Positions 1 to 7,464 of a DNA stretch of 40,266 bases are shown here, one piece after another. The translations under genes were made by a program, and so were the position numbers. The DNA is from Lentzea albidocapillata. Its GTDB lineage: Bacteria; Actinomycetota; Actinomycetes; Mycobacteriales; Pseudonocardiaceae. The notes beneath the pieces are model-generated. The model had not been told where the DNA came from. It saw only the letters and a program-made list of their open reading frames with translations, and did no database searches. Positions within the stretch are counted from its first letter, which is position 1. Every line of letters begins with the position of its first letter. The DNA lies in the NCBI RefSeq assembly GCF_000719115.1, contig NZ_JOEA01000038.1, positions 1 through 40,266 of the forward strand. Direction: 5' to 3'.

Positions 1-72
1 ACGTCGCAATCCACACCGAACCCGGAGGCCCTCCCTCATTCCAAGATCATCCGGCTACGTGTCGAACCGTTC

Positions 73-2028
73 TCAACCTCTCCGGTCAGTACACCTAGGC
101 TCACCGCGCCCCCGTAGCCCAATCGGTAGAGGCAGGTCCCTTAAAAGGATCACAGTACGGGTTCGAATCCCGTCGGGGGCACCAACTAGATCCGCATAAG
201 GATCAGGTGCCTGATCAGGCGTTTTGTTAGTCCCAGCCACGGCTTCGGCGATCCTTTCGGCCGTATCGGCTACCTCCGAAAGATGCGCGGAGGGGAGCCG
301 GAGAGTAACCAGAAGTTGATCATGGTCATCGTTCAGGCGGACGCCGAGCTGGGTGATCTTGAACAGCTGTCGTAGCAGCAGGTCAGGTGCCTTGCTCAAG
401 TTCGTGACCAGGCGCGGAAGTGCGTCTAGCAGTGCGATGTCCTCACCTGTCGGCCCGATTGGCACTGTTGTACCAATCGATGTGGTGTTCGTCACGAGCG
501 TCCGCTTCTGCTCGTCCAGTTCGTTGTAGCTCTGCCGCAGTCCGCGGCTGAACGCGTCGTCGCCGTCCTGGGCCTGGCGGAGGATCGCTGCCTGCCGCCG
601 CTCGATGTCGGCGAGCGTCCGTTCGACCCGTTCTGCTTCAACGCGTCGCTGCTCGGCCTCACGATCGTCGACGGCTGCAAGATCGGCTTCGAGCAGCGCC
701 CGTCGCTCAGGTCCGAACACGCGGTCCGCGAAGAAGGCCGAAATGCCCTCCAAGATCGCGTCCTCGCGGACGTAGACCACCTCGGCATGGTCGGAGTACT
801 TGTCGGGCCGTCCGCGGTTGTTGCTGCGCGCGGAGCACATGTAGTAGACGCGCTCGTTGCGGAAGTTGCCGTACATCCGCCGGCCGCACGCGTCGAACAC
901 CATGCCGCGCAGCAGGTATGTACGTGTGGCGGTGGAGTGCACACTCGCGTCGTCGTCTCGCGAGCCTTGCCGGGCCTTCCTCGTCGCGGTCATCTCGTCG
1001 AACATCCACTTCGGAATCAGAGGCTCGTGGACCGGCTCGGGCGACCACACCCACAGGACAGGGGAGTTGACCTTCCCGCGCTTCGACCGCGTAGCGCGCC
1101 GGTTGAACACCTGGAAGCCGGTGTACTTCGGATTCCGCAGGAGGTCACAAACGCTGGACTTGCTCCAAGCTCCTCTGGCTCGCGCCTTGCTGGGGGGCTC
1201 AGGCGGCGGGTACTTGGCGAGATCGGCGTTGAGCAGGTCGGCGATCGCGCCGTAGCCGAGGCCCTGGTGGTAGCGCCACATCGCAATCTGGGTGACGGTC
1301 TGGGCCTTGATGCCGTCCGGCTCCAGCCGCGTCTTGGTCTGCCCCTTGGCAGCCTTGGTGGGGTTGGGATGCCGGTACGTCTTGGCCTTGTAGCCGTACG
1401 GCGGCTTACCGATGTTCCAGCCCTCGCGGACATGCGTGCACAGCCCGCCCCACGACTGCTCCAGCGTGTTGAGTACCTCGTACTCGGCCACCGACTGGTT
1501 GATCCGCCGCTGCAGGATCCGTTGCGCCCGGCTGCCGGTCAGCGTGATGGGCTCGTTGGAGGCGAACAGTGGGACTTCGGCCCGTTCCAACTCCCGTTCG
1601 ATCGAGAGTCCTTCGTATGTGCGCCGCGCAACGCGCGAGACGCTCTCGCAGATCACGACATCGAACCGGCGGCCCTTGTGCGTCGACTCGTCGAGCAGGT
1701 CGGTGACACCGCCGTCACGGGCGATCGGGATGTCGTAGCGCTCGTAGTTCTCGCCGCGCCCACGTTGGTCCAACTCCATGCGCCCGGACTCGACGTCGTA
1801 AAAGTGCGCCACGATCACCCACGACTCGGGGATGGACGCCTTGCAGTTCCCAAGCTGTCGCAGCATGGACTGCCGCGGATCCTGCTGGTCGTCGGTGGAC
1901 GTGCGCCCCAGAAACGCCACGCGAACTTCGTTGCGCAGCAACGCAACCGGCATGCCGAGTGGAGAGACCGCATAGTCCGACAGTCCGGATGGTCCAGACG
2001 GCACGGCGTGCGTTCGCGGTTGGCTCAT
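73..2028 (-). CDS. Large serine recombinase (integrase)
   Basis: This 651-residue protein catalyses integration and excision of the element. The N-terminal resolvase-type catalytic domain covers about residues 34-190, with the likely nucleophile Ser44 in GRTSTDD and the helix motif SRVARR near residue 135. A Recombinase domain follows (about 200-320), with the YGY and LLRNPKYTG motifs typical of the family. A reduced zinc-ribbon-like segment lies near 370-400 (DACGRRM, then YYMCSAR); the first Cys of the usual CxxC appears replaced. After that come a coiled coil rich in Arg, Glu and Ala (about 455-520) and a C-terminal domain. The start ATG has AGGAGG about 7 bp upstream and touches the upstream stop (TGATG). 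The last 36 residues, starting GAPDGIRTRT, are encoded by the antisense of the tRNA and its flank, so the reading frame crosses the attachment site. Confidence 0.93.
   Translation of the reverse strand: MSQPRTHAVPSGPSGLSDYAVSPLGMPVALLRNEVRVAFLGRTSTDDQQDPRQSMLRQLGNCKASIPESWVIVAHFYDVESGRMELDQRGRGENYERYDIPIARDGGVTDLLDESTHKGRRFDVVICESVSRVARRTYEGLSIERELERAEVPLFASNEPITLTGSRAQRILQRRINQSVAEYEVLNTLEQSWGGLCTHVREGWNIGKPPYGYKAKTYRHPNPTKAAKGQTKTRLEPDGIKAQTVTQIAMWRYHQGLGYGAIADLLNADLAKYPPPEPPSKARARGAWSKSSVCDLLRNPKYTGFQVFNRRATRSKRGKVNSPVLWVWSPEPVHEPLIPKWMFDEMTATRKARQGSRDDDASVHSTATRTYLLRGMVFDACGRRMYGNFRNERVYYMCSARSNNRGRPDKYSDHAEVVYVREDAILEGISAFFADRVFGPERRALLEADLAAVDDREAEQRRVEAERVERTLADIERRQAAILRQAQDGDDAFSRGLRQSYNELDEQKRTLVTNTTSIGTTVPIGPTGEDIALLDALPRLVTNLSKAPDLLLRQLFKITQLGVRLNDDHDQLLVTLRLPSAHLSEVADTAERIAEAVAGTNKTPDQAPDPYADLVGAPDGIRTRTVILLRDLPLPIGLRGRGEPRCTDRRG
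108..184 (+). tRNA. tRNA with anticodon UAA (nominally Leu), CCA encoded, short variable arm
   Basis: A complete cloverleaf can be drawn. The 7-bp acceptor stem pairs 108-114 with 174-180, the discriminator is A181, and CCA is encoded at 182-184. The anticodon stem is 135-139 with 147-151, with one G-T pair. The anticodon loop is 140-146 and the anticodon is TAA at 142-144. The T-arm has the normal TTCGAAT loop. The variable region is only about 5 nt (152-156), a class I shape, whereas bacterial tRNA-Leu normally has a long class II variable arm. A UAA anticodon would read the rare codon UUA. The 3' end serves as the attachment site of the neighbouring integrative element and is kept intact after integration. 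The fold is certain; the charged amino acid is not. Confidence 0.85.
172..184. repeat. Attachment-site repeat, left copy (tRNA 3' end)
   Basis: These 13 bp (gtcgggggcacca) are the 3' end of the tRNA and recur exactly at 11178-11190. The recombinase gene lies directly inside this end. This is the classic signature of site-specific integration into a tRNA 3' end. The true crossover core may be shorter or longer. Confidence 0.7.
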
Positions 2029-2288
2029 CAGGCAGCCTCCTGATCATCGACCTGTTCGGCGTGCTGGGTGGCAGCCCAGTCGAGGAGGTCTCTGATCACG
2101 ACGGCCAGTTCGCCGCGCAGACGATCGCCTTCGGCGCCGCTGACATAACGCACGTGGCCGGAGAATGCCCAGCTCTTCGTGCGGTTTCCTATCTGATTGT
2201 AGTGCCACTCATGACGTTCAGAACCGTTGTTGCACAAGGGTTCCATGTCACTAACGGGTGGTTCCTGAGGCAGTGGGACAATGTTCAT
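2028..2288 (-). CDS. Small element protein upstream of the integrase, function unknown
   Basis: This 86-residue protein is coupled on both sides: its ATG overlaps the stop of the upstream gene as ATGA, and its stop overlaps the integrase start as TGATG. It contains a WHYNQIGNRTKSW segment and an acidic, Gln-rich C-terminus. I recognise no domain. A small gene directly before an integrase is often an excisionase, but this one shows no obvious MerR- or HTH-like pattern, so a recombination directionality role is only a guess from position. A GTG at 2294 is an alternative start. Confidence 0.6.
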   Translation of the reverse strand: MNIVPLPQEPPVSDMEPLCNNGSERHEWHYNQIGNRTKSWAFSGHVRYVSGAEGDRLRGELAVVIRDLLDWAATQHAEQVDDQEAA

Positions 2289-3433
2289 TCCCACCGCCTC
2301 TCATCTCCCGTGACCTGTCCGGTCATGGTGGTGTCGTGGGGATCCCATGCCGCTTCACTGAATGGGAGCCCAACGGGGGATGCGTGCTGTGCGATGCGCG
2401 GGCCGCGTTGCGGCAGCTCCGCCAGCCGCCGCCGTTCCTGGATCTGGTCTTGGAAGGACCACACCGCCCAGATCGCCCCAGCAGGTCCATCTGGATGGCC
2501 GTGATCACGAGACGCGGTCGCGATGACGAAACCGGGCTTCTCGTAGCCGAGCTGCTGTCGCATCGCCGAGCGGAGGTTCCGTTCTCGCAGCGATGAGTGA
2601 ACCGAGAACAGCAGAACGCCGAACACATCGGTTCCGAAACGGCTGTACTCACCGAGCTTGCCCACCACCTTGGACAGCGGTTCGGTGCCGGTGTCGTGTT
2701 CCAGGAAGAACCGAACCCGCCGTTCCTGCTCGTCCCAACAGCCGTAAGCATCGGGCCTGAGCTTGATGTCCCCGTGCCAGAAGAACTCGGTGCACGCCTT
2801 CTCCGACCACCACTGCGTGAGGCCGGCGTCTGGCCGAGTACGGGCATACGCAGCCAGCCCGCAGAAGAAGTCGTTGACGCCAAGCTGATGCGCCAGCTTC
2901 GGCCACAACCCCAGCCGCTCCAAGCGCTCCGCGTACGCACCGGCAGCGGGCGGCTTCTCCGCGCGCTGTGCAGTGATCACCCGCGCACCGCGGTAACCGA
3001 GCGCATACCGCGTCTGACTCGTGCCGCCGGCGCTGTACGAGTCGCGGAACGCGAACACCACGCCCAGCTCACGCAGCTGTCGCAGACGATCCTGAGCACG
3101 GCGTATCGAGGAGAACTCGATCGCCGCGATCTGGTTGGTGGTGAGCACCTTGTGCTCGTGCAGGAGGGCGAGGATCCGTCGATCCCGCTCAACGAGCCGA
3201 AACCACAGGGCCGCATCTGGCTCACCGACTCGGCCGCCGCGCCGTCCACGAATGTGGGGAGTTCCTTTGCTGTCACTCCTCAGTCGGCTTTTGGGCGACT
3301 CTCCTCGATTCCACTGCTGACGTGCGGTGATATTGCTTCGCGTCTCGGCGGTTGGGCCAGCGGATTCAGAACGCCGGACATCCGCCTCCCCATGTGCCGG
3401 ACCACACGCTGACCAACCCGCGCTGCTGCCCAT
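2285..3433 (-). CDS. Replication-relaxation family protein
   Basis: The core resembles the actinobacterial replication-relaxation family, proteins common on integrative elements and plasmids. A winged-helix N-terminal part (RLVERDRRILALLHEHKVLTTNQIA) is followed by a nuclease-like fold with LRPDAYGCW and RRVRFFLEHDTGTEPLSKVVGKL. The ATG at 3433 is preceded by AAGGGAGAGG, and a GTG at 3478 is also possible. The first 65 or so residues have unusual codon use and no family resemblance. A different frame (GTG at 3276) looks more like coding DNA until about 3220, so the gene may carry a frameshift and the N-terminus is uncertain. The 3' end overlaps the next gene by 4 bp. Family members usually sit near an FtsK-like translocase gene, which is missing here. 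Confidence 0.7.
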   Translation of the reverse strand: MGSSAGWSACGPAHGEADVRRSESAGPTAETRSNITARQQWNRGESPKSRLRSDSKGTPHIRGRRGGRVGEPDAALWFRLVERDRRILALLHEHKVLTTNQIAAIEFSSIRRAQDRLRQLRELGVVFAFRDSYSAGGTSQTRYALGYRGARVITAQRAEKPPAAGAYAERLERLGLWPKLAHQLGVNDFFCGLAAYARTRPDAGLTQWWSEKACTEFFWHGDIKLRPDAYGCWDEQERRVRFFLEHDTGTEPLSKVVGKLGEYSRFGTDVFGVLLFSVHSSLRERNLRSAMRQQLGYEKPGFVIATASRDHGHPDGPAGAIWAVWSFQDQIQERRRLAELPQRGPRIAQHASPVGLPFSEAAWDPHDTTMTGQVTGDERRWE

Positions 3434-3527
3434 CGGCCTCTCCCTTCGGAGCTGCTCAAGCGGTGGTCGCTCAAGCACCCCTGAACTCCGGATTTCGAGG
3501 CCTAATAGGACACGCGATCGTCGATCG

Positions 3528-4367
3528 TTATGGCTTCGTCACGTCATGCAGGCGGAGAAGCAGCTCCTTGGATTCGGCCTCGTCGAGGCTCTCGGCATCC
3601 AGCGCGCGAACGACAGCTTCGTAACCCGCGACCGCATCTCTCGACTCGGCAAGAAGAGTGGAGTTCTCGGCGCCAACCCAAACCAGCGGTTCGTACTTCG
3701 GAAACGTCAGCAGAGTGAACGGCCCCGCCAGCCCTGCGTGCGCACCTCGGGCGACCGGCAAGATCCGGATCTCGACGTTCGGGCGGTTCGCCATGAACAT
3801 GAGATGCAGCAGCTGCCCAGCCTGCACCTCCGCACCGCCAACCTGAAGTTGCAGCGCCAACTCGTGAATGAAGAACGTGCAGGTGCCTCGTCGAGGTAGC
3901 CGCTGCATCGCAAGGCCCGCCTGAACTCGGTCTTCCAGTTCATCGGCCGGCGACGTGGCCGAGGCGCGCAATGCCTCGCGCATGTAGTCGGCCGTCTGCA
4001 GGAACAACGGCATTGCGTGCGTATGCCAGCAGGTAAGCGTCTCCGCCACAGCCAGGTTCTCAACGACAGTGCGAAGCTCGACAGGCGAACACACTCCGTG
4101 CTGCTGCCACCAGCCGACAACAGCCGTCTCACTGTGCAGGGCCAGAAGATGAACGCGCTCATCCGACTGGACCCGGCAGGCACCGAGTAGCGCAGCGATC
4201 TCAACGAGGTTGGCGCCACCCTTGCCGTTCACCACGTCCGAGACCTTGGCCTCGTCCCAGTCCATGACCTCAGCGGCCCCTCGCGAGGTCATGCCAGCTC
4301 CTGCGATGGCCGCCCGTATGCCAGCGCCCAGCTCACGGCCACGCGCGGTGGAGATTCTCTTCGGCAT
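3528..4367 (-). CDS. HTH regulator with DUF5753 domain (Scr1-like), copy 1
   Basis: This 279-residue protein has an N-terminal XRE-type helix-turn-helix (about residues 8-65: LGAGIRAAIAGAGMTSRGAA, then DEAKVSDVVNGKGG) and a DUF5753 sensor domain (about 95-275). The latter contains the family signatures LFLQTADYMREAL, QAGLAMQRL and PNVEIRILPV. DUF5753 regulators of the Scr1 type are numerous in actinomycetes and often pair with DUF397 proteins; no DUF397 gene adjoins this one. The start has a good RBS (GAGGAGCTAGGT). It begins 2 bp after the stop of the next HTH-DUF5753 gene, so the two are co-transcribed. The ligand or partner is unknown. Confidence 0.9.
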   Translation of the reverse strand: MPKRISTARGRELGAGIRAAIAGAGMTSRGAAEVMDWDEAKVSDVVNGKGGANLVEIAALLGACRVQSDERVHLLALHSETAVVGWWQQHGVCSPVELRTVVENLAVAETLTCWHTHAMPLFLQTADYMREALRASATSPADELEDRVQAGLAMQRLPRRGTCTFFIHELALQLQVGGAEVQAGQLLHLMFMANRPNVEIRILPVARGAHAGLAGPFTLLTFPKYEPLVWVGAENSTLLAESRDAVAGYEAVVRALDAESLDEAESKELLLRLHDVTKP

Positions 4368-4369
4368 AC

Positions 4370-5293
4370 CTAGCTCCTCGCCTGATCGGTAACCAGCTGC
4401 AAGCGCCGCGCCGGATCTCGAAGCCGCAGCGAGGCCTCGTTCAACCAGAGCAAGGACAGCTCCTCGGCAAGGGCGACATCGTCGAGCGCGACAAGGACTC
4501 GCTCGTAAGGAGCGCGCTCGGCAGCCAACTCAAGCCAGGTGTTGCCACCGTGCAGCGTGTGCAGGAGAACGACGTCGTCGAACCGCTTTTCCACGAACCG
4601 CATCACGGTGAAGGACACGCCCATGCCGAAGTAGGGGCCGACATCGCCGTCCACGATTCGAAGCTCAAAGCCAGGCAGTTCGCCCAGCTCCTCCAGGTGC
4701 TCCAGTTGGTCTGCCATCACTCTCGAATCGCCAACGCCGCCGTTGAGCACCTGCTCTGTCACGATCAGTCGAACGTTCAGCCGCCGCAGCTTCGCGGCCT
4801 GCTCGGTGCCCACCCTCAAGCGGCTGAGGGCCTCTTGCTGGTTCGCAAGATCGAGGTCATTCGCCGCTGCACCAGACTTGACAAGGGCGGATTGGTAACC
4901 ACCGGTACGCACAAGCTCAGGCAGCGTTTCCGCCGCCACAATCACCAGTTCACTCGCCTCAGCCAGGACATCCCACGGTGTCCACGTCAGCCGAGCCCAG
5001 GCGTCGCCGTTGATCCGATCCCACATCTGGGGATCAACGGCTCGCTGCGCAACCCGCATGCACAGCTCAACTTCGTCATCGGATGCACCGCAGGCAGCTC
5101 CGACCACGACGACCTCACTAGGAGACATGCGTTGCGCAGCTCGACAGAGGTGCGACAACTTCGCGGTAGAGAAGCCAACCCGAGCACCCAACTCCAAGAG
5201 CGACCAGTCGCGCCTCGTCCGCCAGCCCAGCACGGTCCGACTCAGGGCGCGGACCTCCAGACTTGCTCTCCCGTTGACCAGTTGTAGAGCCAT
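4370..5293 (-). CDS. HTH regulator with DUF5753 domain (Scr1-like), copy 2
   Basis: This 307-residue protein has the same architecture as its downstream neighbour. The XRE-like HTH is at about residues 18-75 (LGWRTRRDWSLLELGARVGF and LSHLCRAAQRMSPSEVVVV), and a DUF5753-type sensor occupies about 105-300 (PELVRTGGYQSALV, LNVRLIVTEQVL, ELRIVDGDVGPYFGMG). It sits third in an apparent four-gene minus-strand operon that begins near 5902. The two adjacent copies are clearly divergent in sequence, so this is not a recent duplication. It is probably a transcriptional regulator of element functions; its target is unknown. Confidence 0.88.
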   Translation of the reverse strand: MALQLVNGRASLEVRALSRTVLGWRTRRDWSLLELGARVGFSTAKLSHLCRAAQRMSPSEVVVVGAACGASDDEVELCMRVAQRAVDPQMWDRINGDAWARLTWTPWDVLAEASELVIVAAETLPELVRTGGYQSALVKSGAAANDLDLANQQEALSRLRVGTEQAAKLRRLNVRLIVTEQVLNGGVGDSRVMADQLEHLEELGELPGFELRIVDGDVGPYFGMGVSFTVMRFVEKRFDDVVLLHTLHGGNTWLELAAERAPYERVLVALDDVALAEELSLLWLNEASLRLRDPARRLQLVTDQARS

Positions 5294-5324
5294 GTCCCAT
5301 CAGCCTGTTCTTGATCCGTGGGCT

Positions 5325-5654
5325 TCACGCCCGATGCCTCTTCGGCTGCCAATGCGTGCGCTCGTGCGTCGTCGCAGTCGCTGCCTGGGCGGCAAGATGA
5401 ACGTCGAGCAACATCCGGCAAGGCGCCGGCACTCTCCGCCAAGCGGGTCCGCCGCGACACTTCCTGCACCAGCCGTTCTCATCCGGCTGGTGCTCGTCGA
5501 CGAACACACGCAACGCGGCCACCAACCGCGGAACTTCGTGCCGTGCCATGGACAACGCGGACGCACCATCACCGTCAGCAGCGATCCGTGACACGAGGTC
5601 CAGGTGCTCGACAAGCCGTCTGCGCAGCTCGGAAAACAAGACCAGGTTGCCCAT
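5325..5654 (-). CDS. Hypothetical protein with a CxxC motif
   Basis: This 109-residue protein starts at an ATG with GAAGGG upstream (MGNLVLFSELRRRLVEHLDL). It is mainly helical, with an acidic middle (VFVDEHQPDENG), then WCRKC and a basic, His- and Arg-rich tail. It lies 17 bp after the upstream small ORF and 31 bp before an HTH-DUF5753 gene, so it is probably part of their operon. Small Cys-containing ORFs of this type often accompany HTH-DUF5753 genes in actinomycetes, but I know no function for them. An in-frame upstream extension exists but has no supporting RBS. Confidence 0.6.
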   Translation of the reverse strand: MGNLVLFSELRRRLVEHLDLVSRIAADGDGASALSMARHEVPRLVAALRVFVDEHQPDENGWCRKCRGGPAWRRVPAPCRMLLDVHLAAQAATATTHERTHWQPKRHRA

Positions 5655-5671
5655 GGCAGCACGCCCTTCGG

Positions 5672-5902
5672 CTAGCTGGCTCGGAGACGGGAAGGCCGAG
5701 GCTGCTCGGCCGGTTCCGACGTCCTGTCGTTGGCGAAAGCACGCGCAACTGCTTGGCGGAACACAAGAAGCCCTTGCTCCGCAGCATTGGCCTCCCTGCA
5801 ATCCAAGGCAGAAGTGACCACCACGGCAGCGCGCGAAAGCACCGCGGTCTGCGCCCACGTCAGGTTCACAACGACCGGAACGACATCCTCAAGACGCGCC
5901 AT
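5672..5902 (-). CDS. Small hypothetical protein, first gene of a regulator operon
   Basis: This 76-residue protein has a hydrophobic, helical N-terminal two-thirds (MARLEDVVPVVVNLTWAQTA) and a Pro/Arg/Ser tail. The ATG at 5902 is preceded by AAAGG, and a GTG at 5905 is an alternative. It is the first minus-strand gene downstream of the perfect palindrome at 6031-6054, followed at short spacing by the 109-residue ORF and two HTH-DUF5753 genes. No domain recognised. Coding status rests on the RBS, the spacing and continuous codon bias. Confidence 0.55.
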   Translation of the reverse strand: MARLEDVVPVVVNLTWAQTAVLSRAAVVVTSALDCREANAAEQGLLVFRQAVARAFANDRTSEPAEQPRPSRLRAS

Positions 5903-6030
5903 CACCAGAACCTTTCGTCGGACCGACCTGGGGCCGACGGAATCCTTGGGCGTGGCGCGCTACCAGCCTGGACACGCCCGTCCGGACTAGCTCCCACAAG
6001 GGGCCAAGGATCCCGTCGACAGCGACTACA

Positions 6031-6054
6031 TTAGGGGTTAATTAACCCCTAATG
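6031..6054. promoter_or_regulatory. Perfect 24-bp palindrome, probable operator
   Basis: The 12-bp half-site attaggggttaa is followed exactly by its reverse complement, with no spacer. It is A/T-rich at the centre and lies in the 234-bp gap between a minus-strand operon (start 5902) and the plus-strand Scr1-like gene (start 6137). Its length, symmetry and position between divergent regulatory genes suit a dimeric HTH protein binding site. The cognate protein is probably one of the three HTH-DUF5753 proteins, which is inference. Confidence 0.65.
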
Positions 6055-6136
6055 CGATAACCGGAACGTGTGAACCTGCCCTGACCTGCGCGTGACTAGG
6101 GTGATCACGAGTTCTGCAGCGCGAGGAGGCAACCGG

Positions 6137-7015
6137 GTGCCGAGCGACAAGACGTACAGGAAGTCCAAGCTGGGCCGCCTGCTCGATCAGCTGCGCAAGG
6201 ACGCGGGCAAGGACCTCAGCTACCTGGCGAGCGAACTCCGCAAGACCGAGGCGCACCTGTCGAAGTGCCTGAACGGCACGAACCTCCTCGGCTGGGCCGA
6301 CCTCGGCCTGTACCTAGACCTCGTAGAAGCGGACGAAGACCGCCGGCGCAAGGCAACCGAGTACTGGGAAGACGCAAAGCAGGACAGCACGCGCGTCCAA
6401 CACCCAGCCGCGTACAACCAGGCGGCCCGCTCGTACGCCCGCGCCGAAGCCGATGCCTCAAAGCTGAAGCAGGTAGAAGCGGTCTGGATCCCAGGCATGC
6501 TGCAGGTCCCGGAGTACACGCTCGCTCTCCGCGAAGCGGCGCACCTCTTCGTCAACCCGAAGGTCCCCGCCAACCGCACCATCGCCGCCCGGCAAAGCCG
6601 CCAGATGCGGCTACACGGCGAGGCTCCGCTGCAAGCGCACTTCCTGATCGACATCGCAGCTCTCCGCCGCGCAGTCGGTGGCCCTGCTGCGATGTACGCG
6701 CAGCTGCTCCACCTGCAGGCGTCCGCGGCTCTCCCGAACGTGACGATCCAGGTGATCGGCGAAGACGCTGGCGCCTACGCCATTGACGGCGTGACCATCC
6801 TGAGCTTCGACGACGAGGACTTCCCGGACGTCGTCTACCTGGAGACCAGGGGAGGCGGCCGATGGGTGGAGAATGACGTTGACGTAGACAAGTTCCGCAA
6901 GTCGTTCAACGAGATCGCGGAGGAGCTGGCCTTCACGCCCGAAGAGTCGCTCAAGATCATCCGCGACCAGGCTGAACTCTTCAAGGAGAGACTCCAGCGA
7001 GATGACGAACCCTGA
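6137..7015 (+). CDS. Scr1-like HTH-DUF5753 regulator paired with a DUF397 gene
   Basis: This 292-residue protein starts at GTG 6137 behind GAGGAGG. It has an N-terminal HTH (about residues 10-60: LGRLLDQLRKDAGKDLSYLA and TEAHLSKCLNGTNLLGWADL) and a DUF5753 domain (about 100-280: VEAVWIPGMLQVPEYTLALR, IAARQSRQMRLHGE, LPNVTIQVI). Its 3' end overlaps the DUF397 gene by 14 bp, the arrangement of the Streptomyces Scr1/Scr2 pair. Database naming treats this family as toxin-antitoxin-like, with the DUF5753 protein as antitoxin-like regulator. The true biological role is unsettled. The palindrome at 6031-6054 lies about 80 bp upstream and is a likely autoregulatory site. Confidence 0.9.
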   Translation: MPSDKTYRKSKLGRLLDQLRKDAGKDLSYLASELRKTEAHLSKCLNGTNLLGWADLGLYLDLVEADEDRRRKATEYWEDAKQDSTRVQHPAAYNQAARSYARAEADASKLKQVEAVWIPGMLQVPEYTLALREAAHLFVNPKVPANRTIAARQSRQMRLHGEAPLQAHFLIDIAALRRAVGGPAAMYAQLLHLQASAALPNVTIQVIGEDAGAYAIDGVTILSFDDEDFPDVVYLETRGGGRWVENDVDVDKFRKSFNEIAEELAFTPEESLKIIRDQAELFKERLQRDDEP

Positions 7016-7229
7016 GAAGACGTGGCGCAAGTCCAGCTACACCGCACCTGACAACAACTGCGTTGAGCTCACTGTCAGCGAGACTGAGACCTTCGTACGA
7101 GACAGCAAGGACCCTGGCGGCGGGGCCCTGACTTTCAGTGCACGCACCTGGATGACGTTCTTGGCAAAAACAAAGTCTGGTGCCTTGAATGGGAAGATAG
7201 ATTGCCGTGACACTAGTGCATCAAAATGA
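7002..7229 (+). CDS. DUF397 family protein (Scr2-like partner)
   Basis: This 75-residue protein carries the DUF397 pattern from the N-terminus: WRKSSYTAPDNNCVEL, then VRDSKDPGGGALTFSARTW and an F near residue 53. DUF397 proteins are small partners of HTH-DUF5753 regulators and may be the toxin-like or effector half of the pair. The start lies inside the last codons of the regulator gene (14-bp overlap), implying translational coupling. The C-terminal tail after residue 55 (ALNGKIDCRDTSASK) is longer and more A/T-rich than usual and runs into a hairpin, so the original stop may have been lost. Confidence 0.88.
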   Translation: MTNPEKTWRKSSYTAPDNNCVELTVSETETFVRDSKDPGGGALTFSARTWMTFLAKTKSGALNGKIDCRDTSASK

Positions 7230-7237
7230 GCACTAGT
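7212..7237. terminator. Hairpin spanning the DUF397 stop codon
   Basis: The perfect 8-bp arms actagtgc and gcactagt are separated by a 10-nt loop, and the stop codon of the DUF397 gene lies in the loop. There is no strong T-tract after it. It plausibly ends the Scr1-like/DUF397 transcript, or it marks the junction with the lower-G+C cargo that begins here. Confidence 0.4.
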
Positions 7238-7248
7238 TGAAGATTTGA

Positions 7249-7289
7249 TTGACAGAACGATTCGGTCGTTGCGCCAATATAATATTGGC
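7249..7289 (+). promoter_or_regulatory. Possible promoter/operator with TTGACA, TATAAT and a 17-bp palindrome
   Basis: A consensus TTGACA is at 7249-7254 and a consensus TATAAT at 7278-7283. The 23-bp spacer is longer than the usual 17, so they may not work together. The TATAAT lies within a palindrome at 7273-7289 (gccaatat, a, atattggc), so a bound repressor would cover the -10 box. The next plus-strand gene starts 175 bp downstream (7465). A/T-rich sequence of this kind is rare in the window. Confidence 0.35.
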
Positions 7290-7464
7290 TCGCGGCCGTC
7301 GCTGCCAGATGTGTCAGCAATGATTGCAGACGCATCGATTTGAGTGGCTTTGGGCAAATTCGCTCACGGTGTCCAGTATTCTTTTTTCGTAATGTGATCA
7401 AGCATAGAGTGATTGGCTAGCTAGTCTGTGTTCGGCGGCCGTTCTCTCTATAGTGGAGGTGCGT

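Noticed and set aside
73..184. GAPDGIRTRT as a genuine conserved protein motif
   Set aside because: This peptide is the known translation artefact of antisense tRNA sequence. It reflects the frame running into the tRNA, not a conserved domain.
787..2043. Long open frame on the plus strand opposite the recombinase gene
   Set aside because: Its composition is that of an antisense shadow of high-G+C coding DNA. The recombinase on the other strand has clear catalytic motifs and an RBS.
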